DNA of 64,000 bases from Adiantum capillus-veneris (GCA_014529385.2 CM043947.1:123892891-123956890), one strand, 5' to 3'; shown: positions 1 to 12,756, numbered from the stretch's first letter. The notes: a model not told the origin generated them from the letters alone. Made by a program: numbers and translations.

Positions 1-2406
1 CGGGGGATGATCATGCAAAGCACATTCCCAACGAGGCAATGTTTGAGCCCGAGATTGATGAAATGATCGAGACGATCATGGATTCAGAAAGGCTTATCTA
101 TGATGATATGAAAAGTGAAGCCGATACGCCATTGTATAATGGAGCACGTATGTCTAGATTGAAAGCACTCCTGGTTCTTCTCAACATGCAGGCAAAGTTT
201 GGATGGAGTGACACTAGCGTCACAACGCTTTTCAGGTGATCTATTACAATTAGTTTACTTTAATAAAACTCTAAATGTATAATGATCTGATAGATTTTTA
301 CACGACTGTATCGTATTTTTATGTTGTGTAGATAGCTTAAAGAGTACATACTACCAGCTGACAATGTGATGCTAGATTCGCGAGATGAAGCAAGAAAGAT
401 TTTGCGAAACTTGGGGATGGATTACAATTCTATCCACGCTTGTCCTAATGACTGCATTCGTTTTAGAGGGGAATACATAGACATGGAGAAGTGTCCGAAA
501 TGTGATTCCGAAAGATATCGAGTAGATCTCCACGGGACAAAAATTCCACAAAAGGTTTTGCGACATTTTCCTCTGCTTCCTCGCATCAAGCATTTCTTCG
601 AATGTAAGTCCATGGCCGCCCTAGCATCATGGCATGAGGAGAATAAATCTTCGGATGGTGTGCTACGAATTCCTGCAGATTGCGTAGCCTCGAAACATAT
701 AGATGGAACATGGTCGGATTTTGCCAGGGAAGCTCGAAATTTGCGCTTAGGCCTGGCTATGGATGGCGTAAATCCATTTGGTCAAAGATCAACATCTTAC
801 AGTGTATGGCCCTTTGTCATCGTCAACTACAACATTCCCCCGTGGTTGACTACGAAGAAGGGGCACCTATGGCTAAGCTGGTGCAATGGATCTCACAAAA
901 GGAGATCAACGTAGACTCCATACCATTCGCCAAACTAAATGCTCCGGAGCTTGTGTGCATGTTTGAGAAACATTTTCCTACTACCATGCTAACCATTTAG
1001 GTGCATCTTCTTGTTCACATAGTTGATGAGGTGGAAATAGCTGGCACAGTTCATTCCAGATGGATGTTCTTCGACTTAGAACGTTTCATGAAAACGCTTA
1101 AGGGATATGTGCGTCAAAAGGCACGTCCGGAGGGTAGCATGGCAGAAGGTTGGTTGGTATCAGAGTCCCTAGTGTACATTGGAGAGTGGCTAGACGGATT
1201 TGATAAAGCCCAGGACACGCTATGGCGAACCATAGATGATGAGCGCATATCTGGGATTGTCATGTGCAATCTCGGTGTTGAGAAGAAGATGACGGAAGAT
1301 CTAGAGGCTAAAATCAACCGATTTTGCATGCTTCACAATCCAGTGATGCAAAAGTGGATTTCACAATATGAGGATGCAAAGCAAGAGCGACAAAGGGCAC
1401 GAATCGAGTGGAGACGGGGAAGACGACCACCGATGCGCTATCCGACGCTTCTGGAGAGCCTACCAACCTTCATGAGCTTAAGATGGTTGCACAACCAAAT
1501 GAAAAGCGCACAACAATGCGGTGACGAAGTGACTGAGGGAGAGTGGGAGTACTCTCGGGGTTGCGCGACCAAGGTAAGTTTGCAATGTACAACTAGCTAG
1601 TGACGTTATTTCTAAACGTTTGAACGGCCACTCATAATCTTTGTTCGTTGTAGTATAAGTCATACACAGCAGCATGGTGTAAAGGTCGACATTTTAGGGT
1701 GGAACGAATCGACAAAAAGCGTTTTACTCAAGATTGTGGAATCATGGCAGAATTTGAACAGTCTAGTCGACGACGTTCCTCTGATGCAGATCCTGTGGTG
1801 GCAGAACTCACTTACTTCGGCACACTGCAAGAGATTTTGAGGATCGATTACAGAGGATTTTTTGTCGACTTGTTCGACGTGCAATGGCTCAAGATAATCA
1901 TGGAGGGTCGCAACGCTACTGTGCGTAGAGGAGAGTCTGGTTTTCTTGAGGTGGATTCTACTAAGAAATGGACTGACCTAAGAGACACTTTCGTACTACC
2001 CGAGCATTGTGAACAAGTAAGTATGTAAATAGTTAACATCCCCCTTTTACAAGTTATGTGCTTGAAAGCTCTCATGTAAGTTATGTGGCTCTGGCAGGTA
2101 ATATTTCATCCTACAAAGTCTACATCAAACTGGTGGTACGTCATAGAGGTAGCCCCTCGTAGTGCAAGGACGTATGAAGGCTACCATGTGCCAATCACAA
2201 CGGCATCAATGGAGGAGATCAGAGAAGATGCTCAATCAGAAGCCGCTGCGGTAGTGCCAGACGAGCATCAAGATGCTACTACTCTATATGGGGTGCATGC
2301 AGAGGCGCTACAAAATGAAACAGAGGATATGTGTTTAAACAGAGAGCTCTATATAGATATAGGAAGTTATGCTGAGTTATGCGAGGATGAGAGAGAGATC
2401 TCTTAA
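1..2406 (+). pseudogene. tnp2-type CACTA transposase, 3' part, internally deleted
   Basis: The reading order is the end of the N-terminal exon (to about 236, donor CAG/GTGATC), an intron to about 331, the start of the tnp2 domain (CPNDCI at about 447, then LAMDGVNPFG and the NYNIPPW block), DUF4218 (HLLVHIVDEV, RWMFFDLERFMKT, 1000-1200), DUF4216 (about 1654-2017) and a C-terminal tail ending at 2406. Introns at 1574-1653 and 2018-2098 have GT-AG ends. After GHL (about 870) the frame jumps straight to DUF4218, so the middle of tnp2, with most of the catalytic core, is deleted and the frame shifts. A TAG at about 998-1000 (CAG in copy 2) is private to this copy. The product cannot be an active transposase. 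Confidence 0.85.
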
Positions 2407-2438
2407 AGCCACAAATATTGTATTTGAACAATTTTGCT
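1..2438 (+). mobile_element. CACTA (En/Spm-like) element, copy 1, truncated at both sides
   Basis: This is the distal half of a CACTA-type DNA transposon. It matches 10079-12516 at a constant offset of 10078 bases with no net indel and only scattered substitutions. The left end lies outside the window. Similarity to copy 2 stops exactly after GCT at 2436-2438, where segment A begins, so the second element gene, the subterminal repeats and the 3' terminus found in copy 2 (12757-14705) are missing here. Seen: colinearity and the breakpoint. Known: tnp2, DUF4218 and DUF4216 modules mark plant CACTA transposases. Confidence 0.85.
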
Positions 2439-2578
2439 TGAAGAGGACATTCTAACTGTCAAACCTCCGCCAACTTTGGATTTTATTTGCAAAAATTTAT
2501 CCATGCGTCCGTTTTGGTAGAAATAGGTAAAGTCAAACTCCTTAAAGGGCCCCTTTGTGAGTCCAAATTTTGCCTAAT
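2438..2578. repeat. Hairpin right-arm copy in segment A
   Basis: This is the counterpart of the right arm (23194-23334) of the inverted repeat at 22986-23334. In segment A the left arm and loop are absent, because the CACTA sequence joins directly at the arm tip. Confidence 0.85.
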
Positions 2579-3841
2579 GTGTTCTTAATTGCTCACTTAA
2601 GAATTTGCAAAGTATACTTATCAAAAAACAATGGTTAAAAATTTATGCTAGAAATATGATCGATGTATCAAAATAAAAATCTATAAATGTAAACAAACAC
2701 ATATTCTCATGCTTGTCATCATCAACATACTGCATATTCTAATGTTCCATACCACTAGAATAAGTTGTATATGTCATATCATGATGTATCAGGATATCAT
2801 TGATCACCATCATTTTGCAATATTCAATTTACATAAATTTCAAGTCCAATTCATTAACAGTGTCGACATCAAATCATGATAAACCAAATCCAAGTTCAAG
2901 TCCACATCTCTTTCATTATATACTCAAGTAACAAATTAAATCATAGTAGGGGTAGTGGTGGCCAACCAATGCAACATGATTTTGTAATCAATGTTGCCTA
3001 AATCAGTGAATCCACACCAATAGGACATGCTACATAAATTGATGAATCTACACTGATATTGTTTACACAAGTGAACTTGTTGTTTGTTAGAATGTTGCCT
3101 AAATCGATAAATCTGCAATGTTAATTGGTGTTTTCAAAATCAACAAATCTACACAAGGATGAGCATATGTACACTGTCTAAATTGACGAAACTATGTGCA
3201 GGTTGAGGAGAGTACCCCTTGACGGGCAATAGAAGAAAACTCCCAAAAATAAGTGCCCTTTAATGAAGGTGGTTCCCACCACTTGTCACAAACACAAACA
3301 CATAGAGCACTACTTCTTTTTCCTTATGCCATATACATACACAGGTTTCAGAAAAAGGATGTAGAGACCAGAAAGCTCAAATGCAAAATAAAGCTTCAAA
3401 AACAAAACCCTTCTCTTAATTGAGACATTAATTTGTGGGGCTAGAGCCAAATTATGTGTGCATAGGTGCGTTAGGAATCTTTTGAGAGGTTCTACGTACA
3501 CACATAAAAGTCAAACTCCAATTTTTTCATTCAAATGGTCCATTTCATCTCAAAAAATACTTCCAATGTGCACACAATCAAGCAAGTAAATGAAAAATGC
3601 AATGAAATTGATTACGAACACAACGGCAAGAAGAAAACTGAGTGATCTAATGGGGGGGTACATGCTCCTAATGCTCAATCTTCTCAAATGTCTTGGTAGT
3701 GGCCCCAAGATCTTTAGCCTTCCAATGAAATTGAACTTGATTAAGCTCTATAGATGCATTTTATTACTAGTTCTAACATACTAGAATCACATAAGGGTGA
3801 CTCTAGAAAGTGTTAATTACACACCATACTCAAATACCAAT
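2579..3841. other. AT-rich anonymous DNA
   Basis: The same stretch is present in segment B (23335-24597). Its short reading frames carry no recognisable domain. Their conservation in B reflects the recent duplication, not selection. Similar pieces built on the pattern 'cctaaatc..tgaat/gaatct' recur at 2990-3190. Confidence 0.5.
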
Positions 3842-4074
3842 TGTTGGGCTACGGCGGATACACCATTGAGGCATTCATGGTTGCACCTAAGGATAATTAG
3901 GAGTAGATTAGAGAATGAGCTCAATACACAATGAAGAATGAAAATAGGTTCCTGGATTGGTTGGAATTGGAGAGAGGGTTTATAATCTTTGGATATTGGC
4001 CATATATAGGATCAAAGTAGAGAAGTGCAATCAATAGGTGAATGGATATGCCCCATAAGTGGAAGGGTCTCACA
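3842..4074 (+). mobile_element. LTR, 5'-type, followed by a tRNA-Met primer-binding site
   Basis: The stretch starts TGTTGGGCTACGG and ends GTCTCACA, so it has TG...CA ends. It is followed after one base by a sequence matching the usual plant initiator tRNA-Met primer-binding site. The length, about 233 bp, suits a small LTR (TRIM/LARD-like) element. A diverged copy in opposite orientation lies at 18683-18879 and the duplicate at 24598-24830. No matching 3' LTR was found downstream within segment A. Confidence 0.75.
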
Positions 4075-4075
4075 T

Positions 4076-4088
4076 TGGTATCAGAGCT
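4076..4088 (+). other. Primer-binding site (tRNA-iMet type)
   Basis: TGGTATCAGAGCT matches the canonical plant retroelement primer-binding site, complementary to the 3' end of initiator tRNA-Met. It sits one base after the LTR end. The duplicate is at 24832. Confidence 0.85.
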
Positions 4089-6774
4089 CAGGGGAAGAGC
4101 AAGCTATGGAGGAGAGGGGAAAAGCCTTGCATGGTTGTGCGTGTTTTCTCTCTCTCTCTCTCTATCTCTCTCTCTTGGATCTTGCAAAGAACCATGGCGA
4201 TCGCTCTATCTCACCTTAAGGAAGGACGTAGGTGTGGAGGAGTGCATGAAATCATGCAATGGACGAGCAACCAAGTTTTTTTTGGAGAAGCCGTGTGCGA
4301 AAACCCTAAGCCCGGAAAGGGGAGATTTTCGCCCTGCACAAAATCGGACCAGGAGGGCATCGTTGGGAGCGCCTTGAGAAACTGGGAAAGTTTTGACCCT
4401 GCCTCGATCGGCTGCAAGTGATGGCTCCAGCGCGAGATATCTCTTCCTTTGCATCGCGCAGAGTCGGTCAAATCTGTTGCAAGTGAATCTCAAGTTCATT
4501 TAAAAAAAAAAACAAAGTTTTTAGGGCTCCATAAGGTGGGCGGCCTTTGCAAGAAACTGTGCATACACAGATTTAGTCGGCAAGGCATCGACTACTATCC
4601 TGCTCTCATCCTCCATTTGGTGGGTGCAATCAAGCACAAGGTCTGTTGTTTCATGCAAGCTCAACATTCCGACGTTTCTGAAAACCAGAGTTTGAAGGAT
4701 CGCAAGTTCAGAATTTGCTCGGAAATTTTCCATTGAATTGGCATATTGCATACAATGCAAGCCAATTCGTTGGCACCTGCAAATTGATCGAAGTTTTCCC
4801 GTTCATCCTCGGCTGCAAGTTGATTGTCGTTTTCAAGTTAATCGTCGATTTCCTGTTTATTTGGGATTTACATCAGGCGCCGTTTTGCGAGCAATGCATG
4901 CATAAGCCGCATGGCAGGATCACTACACCATGCATGTCGATAGCCCATCGCGGGATCGACATTGTATGCACGGAAAATTGCAGGAGTTGACTCAGAGTTG
5001 AAAGGGGAAAGGTAGACCACATGGTGCATGTATGTTATGATGCCATGGAAGCATGGCTCCACGACATGGCATATATTGGCATGCGTGCTCATGCATGCTG
5101 CTAGAGATCGACACCATGGTACTCCAAGTTGTCACGCAATTCATGAGGTATGTAGTTGTTTTACATTTTTGATTCGCATGTGATTGCTTGCTATGGCGAT
5201 GCCACGGTCTAGAATCTCGAGGAGATTGGCACAATCTGTTGCTCGCTGACATGAAGGGAGCCAAGGTGCTCCGTAGGGCTCGCTCCTTGTCGCCGCTTCT
5301 AGCAAACGACGACGAATACTTACCACGCAACGGTATTAGCAATTCCAATTATATCATGGCGGGAGCATACGTTGGCTATGAGCCCAATAGCTGGTCTGTG
5401 AAGCAAGGATTCAATTTGTGGGGGCATGTTGCTCGGCATGGCCGACTCCTTGTCACTGTTTCTAGAAGCAGATAGAGGACGTTTGCCACACATTACTAGT
5501 TGATTTCAGCTGAACTCGCTCGACAAGGTCGACTCTTTTTGTCCTGATATCTGTATGTCAACAACTGCCTCAGTTGGCTACCAGCAAGGCTTCAATTTAC
5601 GCATCTTGTAGTGAAACTGCCCACGTTCGGCATATGCTATGAGCATACACACTTGGGAAGGATTAGGAAATGTGTTTGCAGGTTATTTCATTACGTACCA
5701 GATGGGCGTATGTGATACACAAGGGCGTCTATGCATATGCGATAACTCTCTCTCGCAAAGCACATATGGCTATGAGCTGGTTTGGAAGGAGTTTTTTCTT
5801 CCATCTTTCATGACAACAAGTGGCAGTCGACCGATCAGGTTAGCCAAGTTTATGTTTTCCTTGTTTTTTTTTTCTTTTTCCCATGTTTATATTTTACTTG
5901 GCAACTACTGTCGTTGTGCAAAGCAAAGTGCTTTGGCAGCTTTACACGATAGTTTTACACGAAGCAAGGCTTCTTCCTTGTGCCGTGATACTCCCCATTG
6001 ACTTGGAATCAAGGGCATTGGCACACAAGTTTGGGGAACTGGTAAAATGGGAAATTTTGCTCACATTTTTGATGTGGCACCATCCCATTGTCATGTACCA
6101 CTACCAGTACAGACTGTGCAAGGCACTTATGGTTTTGACTCTCACGCTTGAGACCGTTATAGTAGCCAAGGGCTTACACTTTGACAGACATGCGAATAAC
6201 CTCCCAACCATCCTATATATAGGCCCTTGGCCAGGCCCCTGGCCCTCTTCTATATATAGACCCCTTCACTACATGTGTGTCCGGCACATTCCCCGGGCCA
6301 TGCTCGTCCAGTCCTACCCTTGGCATGACACAAAAGTAAAATATGCTGGAATAAGCATCGTAATAAACACCAATATCGTAGCGTCGATATATATACCGAT
6401 AAGCACCATCAAAATATACGTAGTTATAATTGTCAAAATAAACTTGTTTATACATGCTTGTATACATGCAGTTGTACGTGTCAAGAAGTTATCTGATACC
6501 GATGGTTCTTTTGACGCCTATACCTGGCAAATATAGTGATCTCTATTCCGAGGACCAAACCTGCAAAATGTTTTTGGGCAGAGAAAGCTGGGATCTGATG
6601 TTGCATGTATTGCAGCAATAGAAAACAACCCTCTCTACCCAAAGGAAGAGTGCACAAGCAACCGCACTCCACCTACAAGATGACGCTAAATTGCGGGTGT
6701 ATACAGATTAGCAACTGTAAAAAGAACAAAACCACAAAATCAAAAGCTTGATCATGGCAAGTTCTCAAAAGCAT
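4089..6774. other. Probable retroelement interior, no recognisable genes
   Basis: The stretch contains a CT microsatellite at 4148-4175, then about 2.5 kb without a recognisable domain. The longest open frame (5883-6536) is shorter in the duplicate and has no family features. It may be the interior of the small LTR element beginning at 3842. Segment B lacks 219 bp corresponding to 4534-4752. TATATATA motifs around 6220-6260 flank a GGCCAGG/CCTGGCC palindrome, but no transcript is implied. Confidence 0.45.
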
Positions 6775-7000
6775 AACCATAACGTCGACTCCCAAAACAT
6801 AGGCACAATGGCATAACCATAACCATAATCTGATTGCCAAACCATAACTGTCACATGATTGCCATACCATCACTGCAAACCATAACCATAACTTGATTGT
6901 CAAACCCTAACCATACCATGATTGCCATACCATCATTGCAAAACCATAACCATAACTTGATTGCCAAACCTTGACCAAAACCTCTGTGCCATACCATAAT
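6775..7000. repeat. Minisatellite, CCATAACCATAACTTGATTG type
   Basis: Blocks of 'accataaccataa' alternate with 'cttgattgccaaacc' and 'tgattgccataccatcactg' at roughly 50-60 bp spacing over about 225 bp. The same array is at about 27320-27543 in segment B. Confidence 0.75.
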
Positions 7001-7275
7001 TGCGAAACAAATCATAATCACAAATGGGATGAAAAACCATAAACATAAGCACTACAAAACTGTACATGCAAACAATCACTGAGTAAGATTGTATCAAGAA
7101 GACCACAGCTACAAAAAAGACTGTACAAAGAAGAGTGTATGAAGATGACTAAGTAAGATTATATCAAGAATATCATCATGGTAATGCCTCCCAATTGACG
7201 TCCCCTCCCTCCTCCTACAGCTAGGTCAAAAGGGCCACAAGTCCATGCTTGTACCCATACTTCTCCTCTTGGCAT

Positions 7276-8496
7276 TGACGGAGCAAAAGATGCCGTGCGC
7301 ACACTCACACACTCAGACAACTCAACAAACCACAAGGAATTTGCTTAAATTCAAACCCCCACACACCACACTCAAGAGATCAATAAAAACACTACCCACA
7401 AGCTCGATTCAAACTCCAAACGCCTCGACCTACAAGCCCTTACCTGTCCGCAGACACTACAAGGTGAATCGAGTTGATCAACACTTGAGATCACACTTGA
7501 TGGTGACCAAAATATAATAAAAAAAACATCATAAATCTAAAAACTCCAGCCACAAAAGGTCACTCTCAAACCATAGCAAAGCCTTCACCAAACTCCACTC
7601 TGTTGGACTCTTTGGAGTAGCGCCAACCCTAATGGCACCGATACAGGGTCACATAGTCTTGTGGAAAGCCGCACCTTCTTCCCTCAATTCCTCACACAAC
7701 ACATCCATGGAAACCTCAGAACTTCCATAGACTCTCCCAAGTGAAAAATTGAAGAGAGAAATCTCTCATTCACTCCTCCACACACTCGAAAACAGGACAC
7801 GAACGCTATGGGACTGCACTAGACCACCTGTAGGAACCTTGCTTCCTTCCCCACACAGAGAGGTGAAAGTGCCAAGAATTGGCTTCCAAAATGCTCCTCC
7901 GGCTCAAGCACTCATGTAAGCGTCACCGATGTGGCAAATTGAAGCCTTTTCACACCATTTTTTGTCATTTTTTGATCTTTTTTGAGCCAATTTTGGCCAT
8001 TTTGGACCCTCGGCTGGCAGTTTTTGTGGGTAAAACCCCAAACGGACCCCAAAATTCACCAAATTTTGTACTCTTGATCCTTGATACCCAAAGCACTTTT
8101 CTATCCCCACATTCTATTTTCGACCACTTATAGGGTGGTGCACGCATCACCGCAGACCAGGCACCATAAATAGACAGTTACTGCATGTCCCAAACTTCTC
8201 GAGCGTGATGAGAGTACCCATATACTTGTTGCTTGAATTATTTACATTCTAGAAATATCAAACACATTATCTAGAGCCAAAATAGAACCATATCCAAGGC
8301 CCCGATACCCTATCCGAGCATGTACATGTGTCCGACTGGTAGCACGTGAGCCTGCTTATTCACAATGTGTACATGTTGCATCTTTTTCAAAATTGAAACC
8401 ACTTTGCAAAGCTCCCAAATGCATATATTTACATATTTTTTTACATATGACCATGCATATAAACGCTAGTTTGTACACGCCAAAAGCGGTCTATCA
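7276..8496 (-). mobile_element. 3' LTR of Ty3/gypsy element (segment A copy)
   Basis: This is the same LTR as 27819-29037 and 34478-35702. On the plus strand it starts TGACGGAGCA and ends GGTCTATCA. In minus orientation it follows the integrase fragment at 8511-9218, so it is the 3' LTR of a gypsy copy cut off at 9218. Its lower flank (GGCAT) is the same as in segment B, which shows duplication rather than an independent insertion. Confidence 0.85.
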
Positions 8497-8510
8497 TCAT
8501 TGCCCACCTT

Positions 8511-9218
8511 CTAGGTAGAGCATTTATGCTCAACCAAGAGACTATTTGCATTTCGAACCACATCCCTCGCAAAATATTTCTTCAATCTAAAACCATTTAT
8601 TCTGTAGTGAAAACATCCACCAGAAAATTTTTCCAACTCATATGTGCCATTAGAAAATACATGCTTCACTCTATAGGGACCCAACCATTTGTCCCTCAAC
8701 TTCTTTTGAAAAGTAAAATCCAATTGAGAATCATACTCCATCACCATATCTCCCTCTTTGATCTCTTTCTCTGGCAGTCTCTTATTTACTTTCTCCATCC
8801 TTGCCTCTGCTTGTTGAAAATAATAATCACTAGCTTTCTCTCTATTCATTCACAACAGCTCTAGAGAAAGAATTCTTTCTTGCAGCTTGTCATTATGCTC
8901 ACCTTGCATTCTGCAGAACAACTTCAAGTCATCTAACTACACTTGTATGGTCATAAGAGCTTCCTTTCCATAAACAAGCTCATATGGTGTAAACTGTGTT
9001 TGACGCTCTATACGCAGTTCTATAATCCCACAAACACTTTTCCAAGTTAAAGTCCCAGTCTTTAGGATGCTCTCTAGCATACTTTGATAGCATCTTCACA
9101 ATTTGACCATTGCAGTTCTCAACCAACCCATTGCATTGTGGGTAGTAAGGAGAAGAATGCATATGCTGAATTTCAATTTCTCCATGAGAGCAGCAAAAGT
9201 TTTTCCCCTAAACCCCAA
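8511..9218 (-). pseudogene. Ty3/gypsy integrase C-terminal fragment
   Basis: Minus-strand frames give the end of the integrase core (HSSPYYPQCNGLVE with the catalytic-type Glu, 8980-9162) and the C-terminal domain (KLRDKWLGPYRVKH, 8511-8849). A frame break lies near 8850-8980. The fragment ends at 9218, where segment A stops, so the Asp residues of the core, reverse transcriptase and gag are absent. The full counterpart is at 29052-30243. Confidence 0.85.
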
Positions 9219-9780
<562 letters not shown>

Positions 9781-12484
9781 ATGAGTAGTGACGAGGATGT
9801 GGGACCGTCCAACCAAAACACTTATCTCTCAACGAGGGTCTTATGTCCTTGTAATCAATGCAAGCATGCTGTGCGACGGACAAGACGTGTTTCTTTGCAG
9901 CACGTTCGCGAATTTGGTGAGTTCGATCCATCTATTATAGATCGAGTTGTTTCCAATTATAACTCGTCGGACTCTGACGCTGGCATACAAGCAGCAATCT
10001 TGCAACCCAATAGACGTGTTCGCAAGCGCTTTGGTCAAGCAGCATATGTGAGGCCACAAGATGTAGCCTCTAACAGCTCGGGGGATGATCATGCAGAGCA
10101 CATTCCCAACGAGGCAATGTTTGAGCCCGAGATTGATGAAATGATCGAGACGATTATGGATTCAGAAAGGCTTATCTATGATGATATGAAAAGTGAAGCC
10201 GATACGCTATTGTATAATGGAGCACGTATGTCTAGATTGAAAGCACTCCTGGTTCTTCTCAACATGCAGGCAAAGTTTGGATGGAGTGACACTAGCGTCA
10301 CAGCGCTTTTCAAGTGATCTATTACAATTAGTTTACTTTAATAAAACTCTAAATGTATAATGATTTGATAGATTTTTACACGACTGTATCGTATTTTTAT
10401 GTTGTGTAGATTGCTTAAAGAGTACATACTACCAGCTGACAATGTGATGCCAGATTCCTGAGATGAAGCAAGAAAGATTTTGCGAAACTTGGGGATGGAT
10501 TACAATTCTATCCACGCTTGTCCTAATGACTGCATTCTTTTTAGAGGGGAATACATAGACATGGAGAAGTGTCCGAAATGTGATTCCGAAAGATATCGAG
10601 TAGATCTCCACGGGACAAAAATTCCACAAAAGGTTTTGCGACATTTTCCTCTGCTTCCTCGCATCAAGCATTTCTTCGAATGTAAGTCCATGGCCGCCCT
10701 AGCATCATGGCATGAGGAGAATAAATCTTCGGATGGTGTGCTACGAATTCCTGCAGATTGCGTAGCCTCGAAACATATAGATGGAACATGGTCGGATTTT
10801 GCCAGGGAAGCTCGAAATTTGCGCTTAGGCCTGGCTATGGATGGCGTAAATCCATTTGGTCAAAGATCAACATCTTACAGTGTATGGCCCGTTGTCATCG
10901 TCAACTACAACATTCCCCCGTGGTTGACTACGAAGAAGGGGCACCTATGGCTAAGTTGGTGCAATGGATCTCACAAAAGGAGATCAACGTAGACTCCATA
11001 CCATTCGCCAAACTAAATGCTCCGGAGCTTGTGTGCATGTTTGAGAAACATTTTCCTACTACCATGCTAACCATTCAGGTGCATCTTCTTGTTCACATAG
11101 TTGATGAGGTGGAAATAGCTGGCACAGTTCATTCCAGATGGATGTTCTTCGACTTAGAACGTTTCATGAAAACGCTTAAGGGATATGTGCGTCAAAAGGC
11201 ACGTCCGGAGGGTAGCATGGCAGAAGGTTGGTTGGTATCAGAGTCCCTAGTGTACATTGGAGAGTGGCTAGACGGATTTGATAAAGCCCAGGACACGCTA
11301 TGGCGAACCATAGATGATGAGCGCATATCTGGGATTGTCATGTGCAATCTCGGTGTTGAGAAGAAGATGACGGAAGATCTAGAGGCTAAAATCAACCGAT
11401 TTTGCATGCTTCACAATCCAGTGATGCAAAAGTGGATTTCACAATATGAGGATGCAAAGCAAGAGCGACAAAGGGCACGAATCGAGTGGAGACGGGGAAG
11501 ACGACCACCGATGCACTATCCGACGCTTCTGGAGAGCCTACCAACCTTCATGAGCTTAAGATGGTTGCACAACCAAATGAAAAGCGCACAACAATGCGGT
11601 GACGAAGTGACTGAGGAAGAGTGGGAGTACTCTCGGGGTTGCGCGACCAAGGTAAGTTTGCAATGTACGACTAGCTAGTGACGTTATTTCTAAACGTTTG
11701 AACGGCCACTCATAATCTTTGTTCGTTGTAGTATAAGTCATACACAGCAGCATGGTGTAAAGGTCGACATTTTAGGGTGGAACGAATCGACAAAAAGCGT
11801 TTTACTCAAGATTGTGGAATCATGGCAAAATTTGAACAGTCTAGTCGACGACGTTCCTCTGATGCAGATCCTGTGGTGGCGGAACTCACTTACTTCGGCA
11901 CGCTGCAAGAGATTTTGAGGATCGATTACAGAGGATTTTTTGTCGACTTGTTCGACGTGCAATGGCTCAAGATAATCATGGAGGGTCGCAACGCTACTGT
12001 GCGTAGAGGAGAGTCTGGTTTTCTTGAGGTGGATTCTACTAAGAAATGGACTGACCTAAGAGACACTTTCGTACTACCCGAGCATTGTGAACAAGTAAGT
12101 ATGTAAATAGTTAACATCCCCCTTTTACAAGTTATGTGCTTGAAAGCTCTCATGTAAGTTATGTGGCTCTGGCAGGTAATATTTCATCCTACAAAGTCTA
12201 CATCAAACTGGTGGTACGTCATAGAGGTAGCCCCTCGTAGTGCAAGGACGTATGAAGGCTACCATGTGCCAATCACAACGGCATCAATGGAGGAGATCAG
12301 AGAAGATGCTCAATCAGAAGTCGCTGCGGTGGTGCCAGACGAGCATCAAGATGCTACTACTCTATATGGGGTGCATGCAGAGGAGCTACAAAATGAAACA
12401 GAGGATATGTGTTTAAACGGAGAGCTCTATATAGATATAGGAAGTTATGCTGAGTTATGCAAGGATGAGAGAGAGATCTCTTAA
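9781..12484 (+). pseudogene. tnp2-type CACTA transposase, internally deleted (copy 2)
   Basis: The gene starts at ATG 9781. Residues about 20-40 carry a Cys/His cluster (CPCNQCKH) of the transposase-associated N-terminal domain. An intron begins at about 10314. The tnp2 start (CPNDCI, LAMDGVNPFG) runs from about 10480, then the frame jumps after GHL near 10948 into DUF4218 (RWMFFDLERFMKT). After GT-AG introns come DUF4216 (about 11732-12095) and a C-terminal tail to 12484. The deletion is identical to copy 1. A TGA at about 10459-10461 (CGA in copy 1) is private to this copy, while the TAG of copy 1 is CAG here. In complete elements this protein cuts and joins the transposon ends in the nucleus. 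This one lacks the core. Confidence 0.88.
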
Positions 12485-12756
12485 AGCCACAAATATTGTA
12501 TTTGAACAATTTTGCTCCGTGTTGTAAAAGCTCTCGCTCTCTAAGTACCTTCCATGGTGTATAACGCTCTTTTCTACTCGCGCTCACATCTTTTGATTGA
12601 AAATTTTGAGTTTTCGACTTGCCTCTTCTATCACTCAATTCATTGCGTCATTGTATTTATATGCGTCATTACGTCATTGTATTTAATGGTCTTTGCGTCA
12701 TTGTCTACTCTATTCATTGAATATTAAGTTTAAATATTCGTGTGTTTAATGCAGGT
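12485..12756 (+). other. Spacer between the two CACTA genes
   Basis: The spacer is AT-rich, with repeated 'tgcgtcattgtatttat' units at 12640-12715. It ends in a possible splice acceptor (AATGCAG) just before the ATG at 12757, so the second protein may be made from a spliced leader. Confidence 0.5.

Larger units (their letters stand above)
2436..9218. repeat. Segment A of a 6.8-kb segmental duplication (partner 23192-29759)
   Basis: The block is colinear with segment B at offsets 20756 (2436 to about 4140), 20764 (to 4533), 20545 (4753 to about 7150), 20543 and finally 20541. The shifts come from a CT-microsatellite difference, a 219-bp deletion in B and small indels. It is composite: a hairpin arm, an LTR with primer-binding site, a minisatellite and the 3' end of a minus-strand Ty3/gypsy element. 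It starts in GCT shared with the CACTA element (2436-2438) and ends after the shared AACCCCAA at 9211-9218, inside the integrase coding region. Confidence 0.95.

Noticed and set aside
6213-6260. Promoter with TATATATA and GGCC palindrome
   Set aside because: No downstream gene exists in either copy of the segment.
5883-6536. 217-codon plus-strand open frame, partly kept at 26530-27081
   Set aside because: No signal, domain or family motif. The duplicate has a shorter frame with changed ends, and its preservation is explained by the recent duplication.
2439-9218. Segment A as a simple insertion into the CACTA element
   Set aside because: The CACTA sequence does not resume at 9219 where copy 1 stopped; instead a leader of the second copy begins, and no target duplication flanks the segment.
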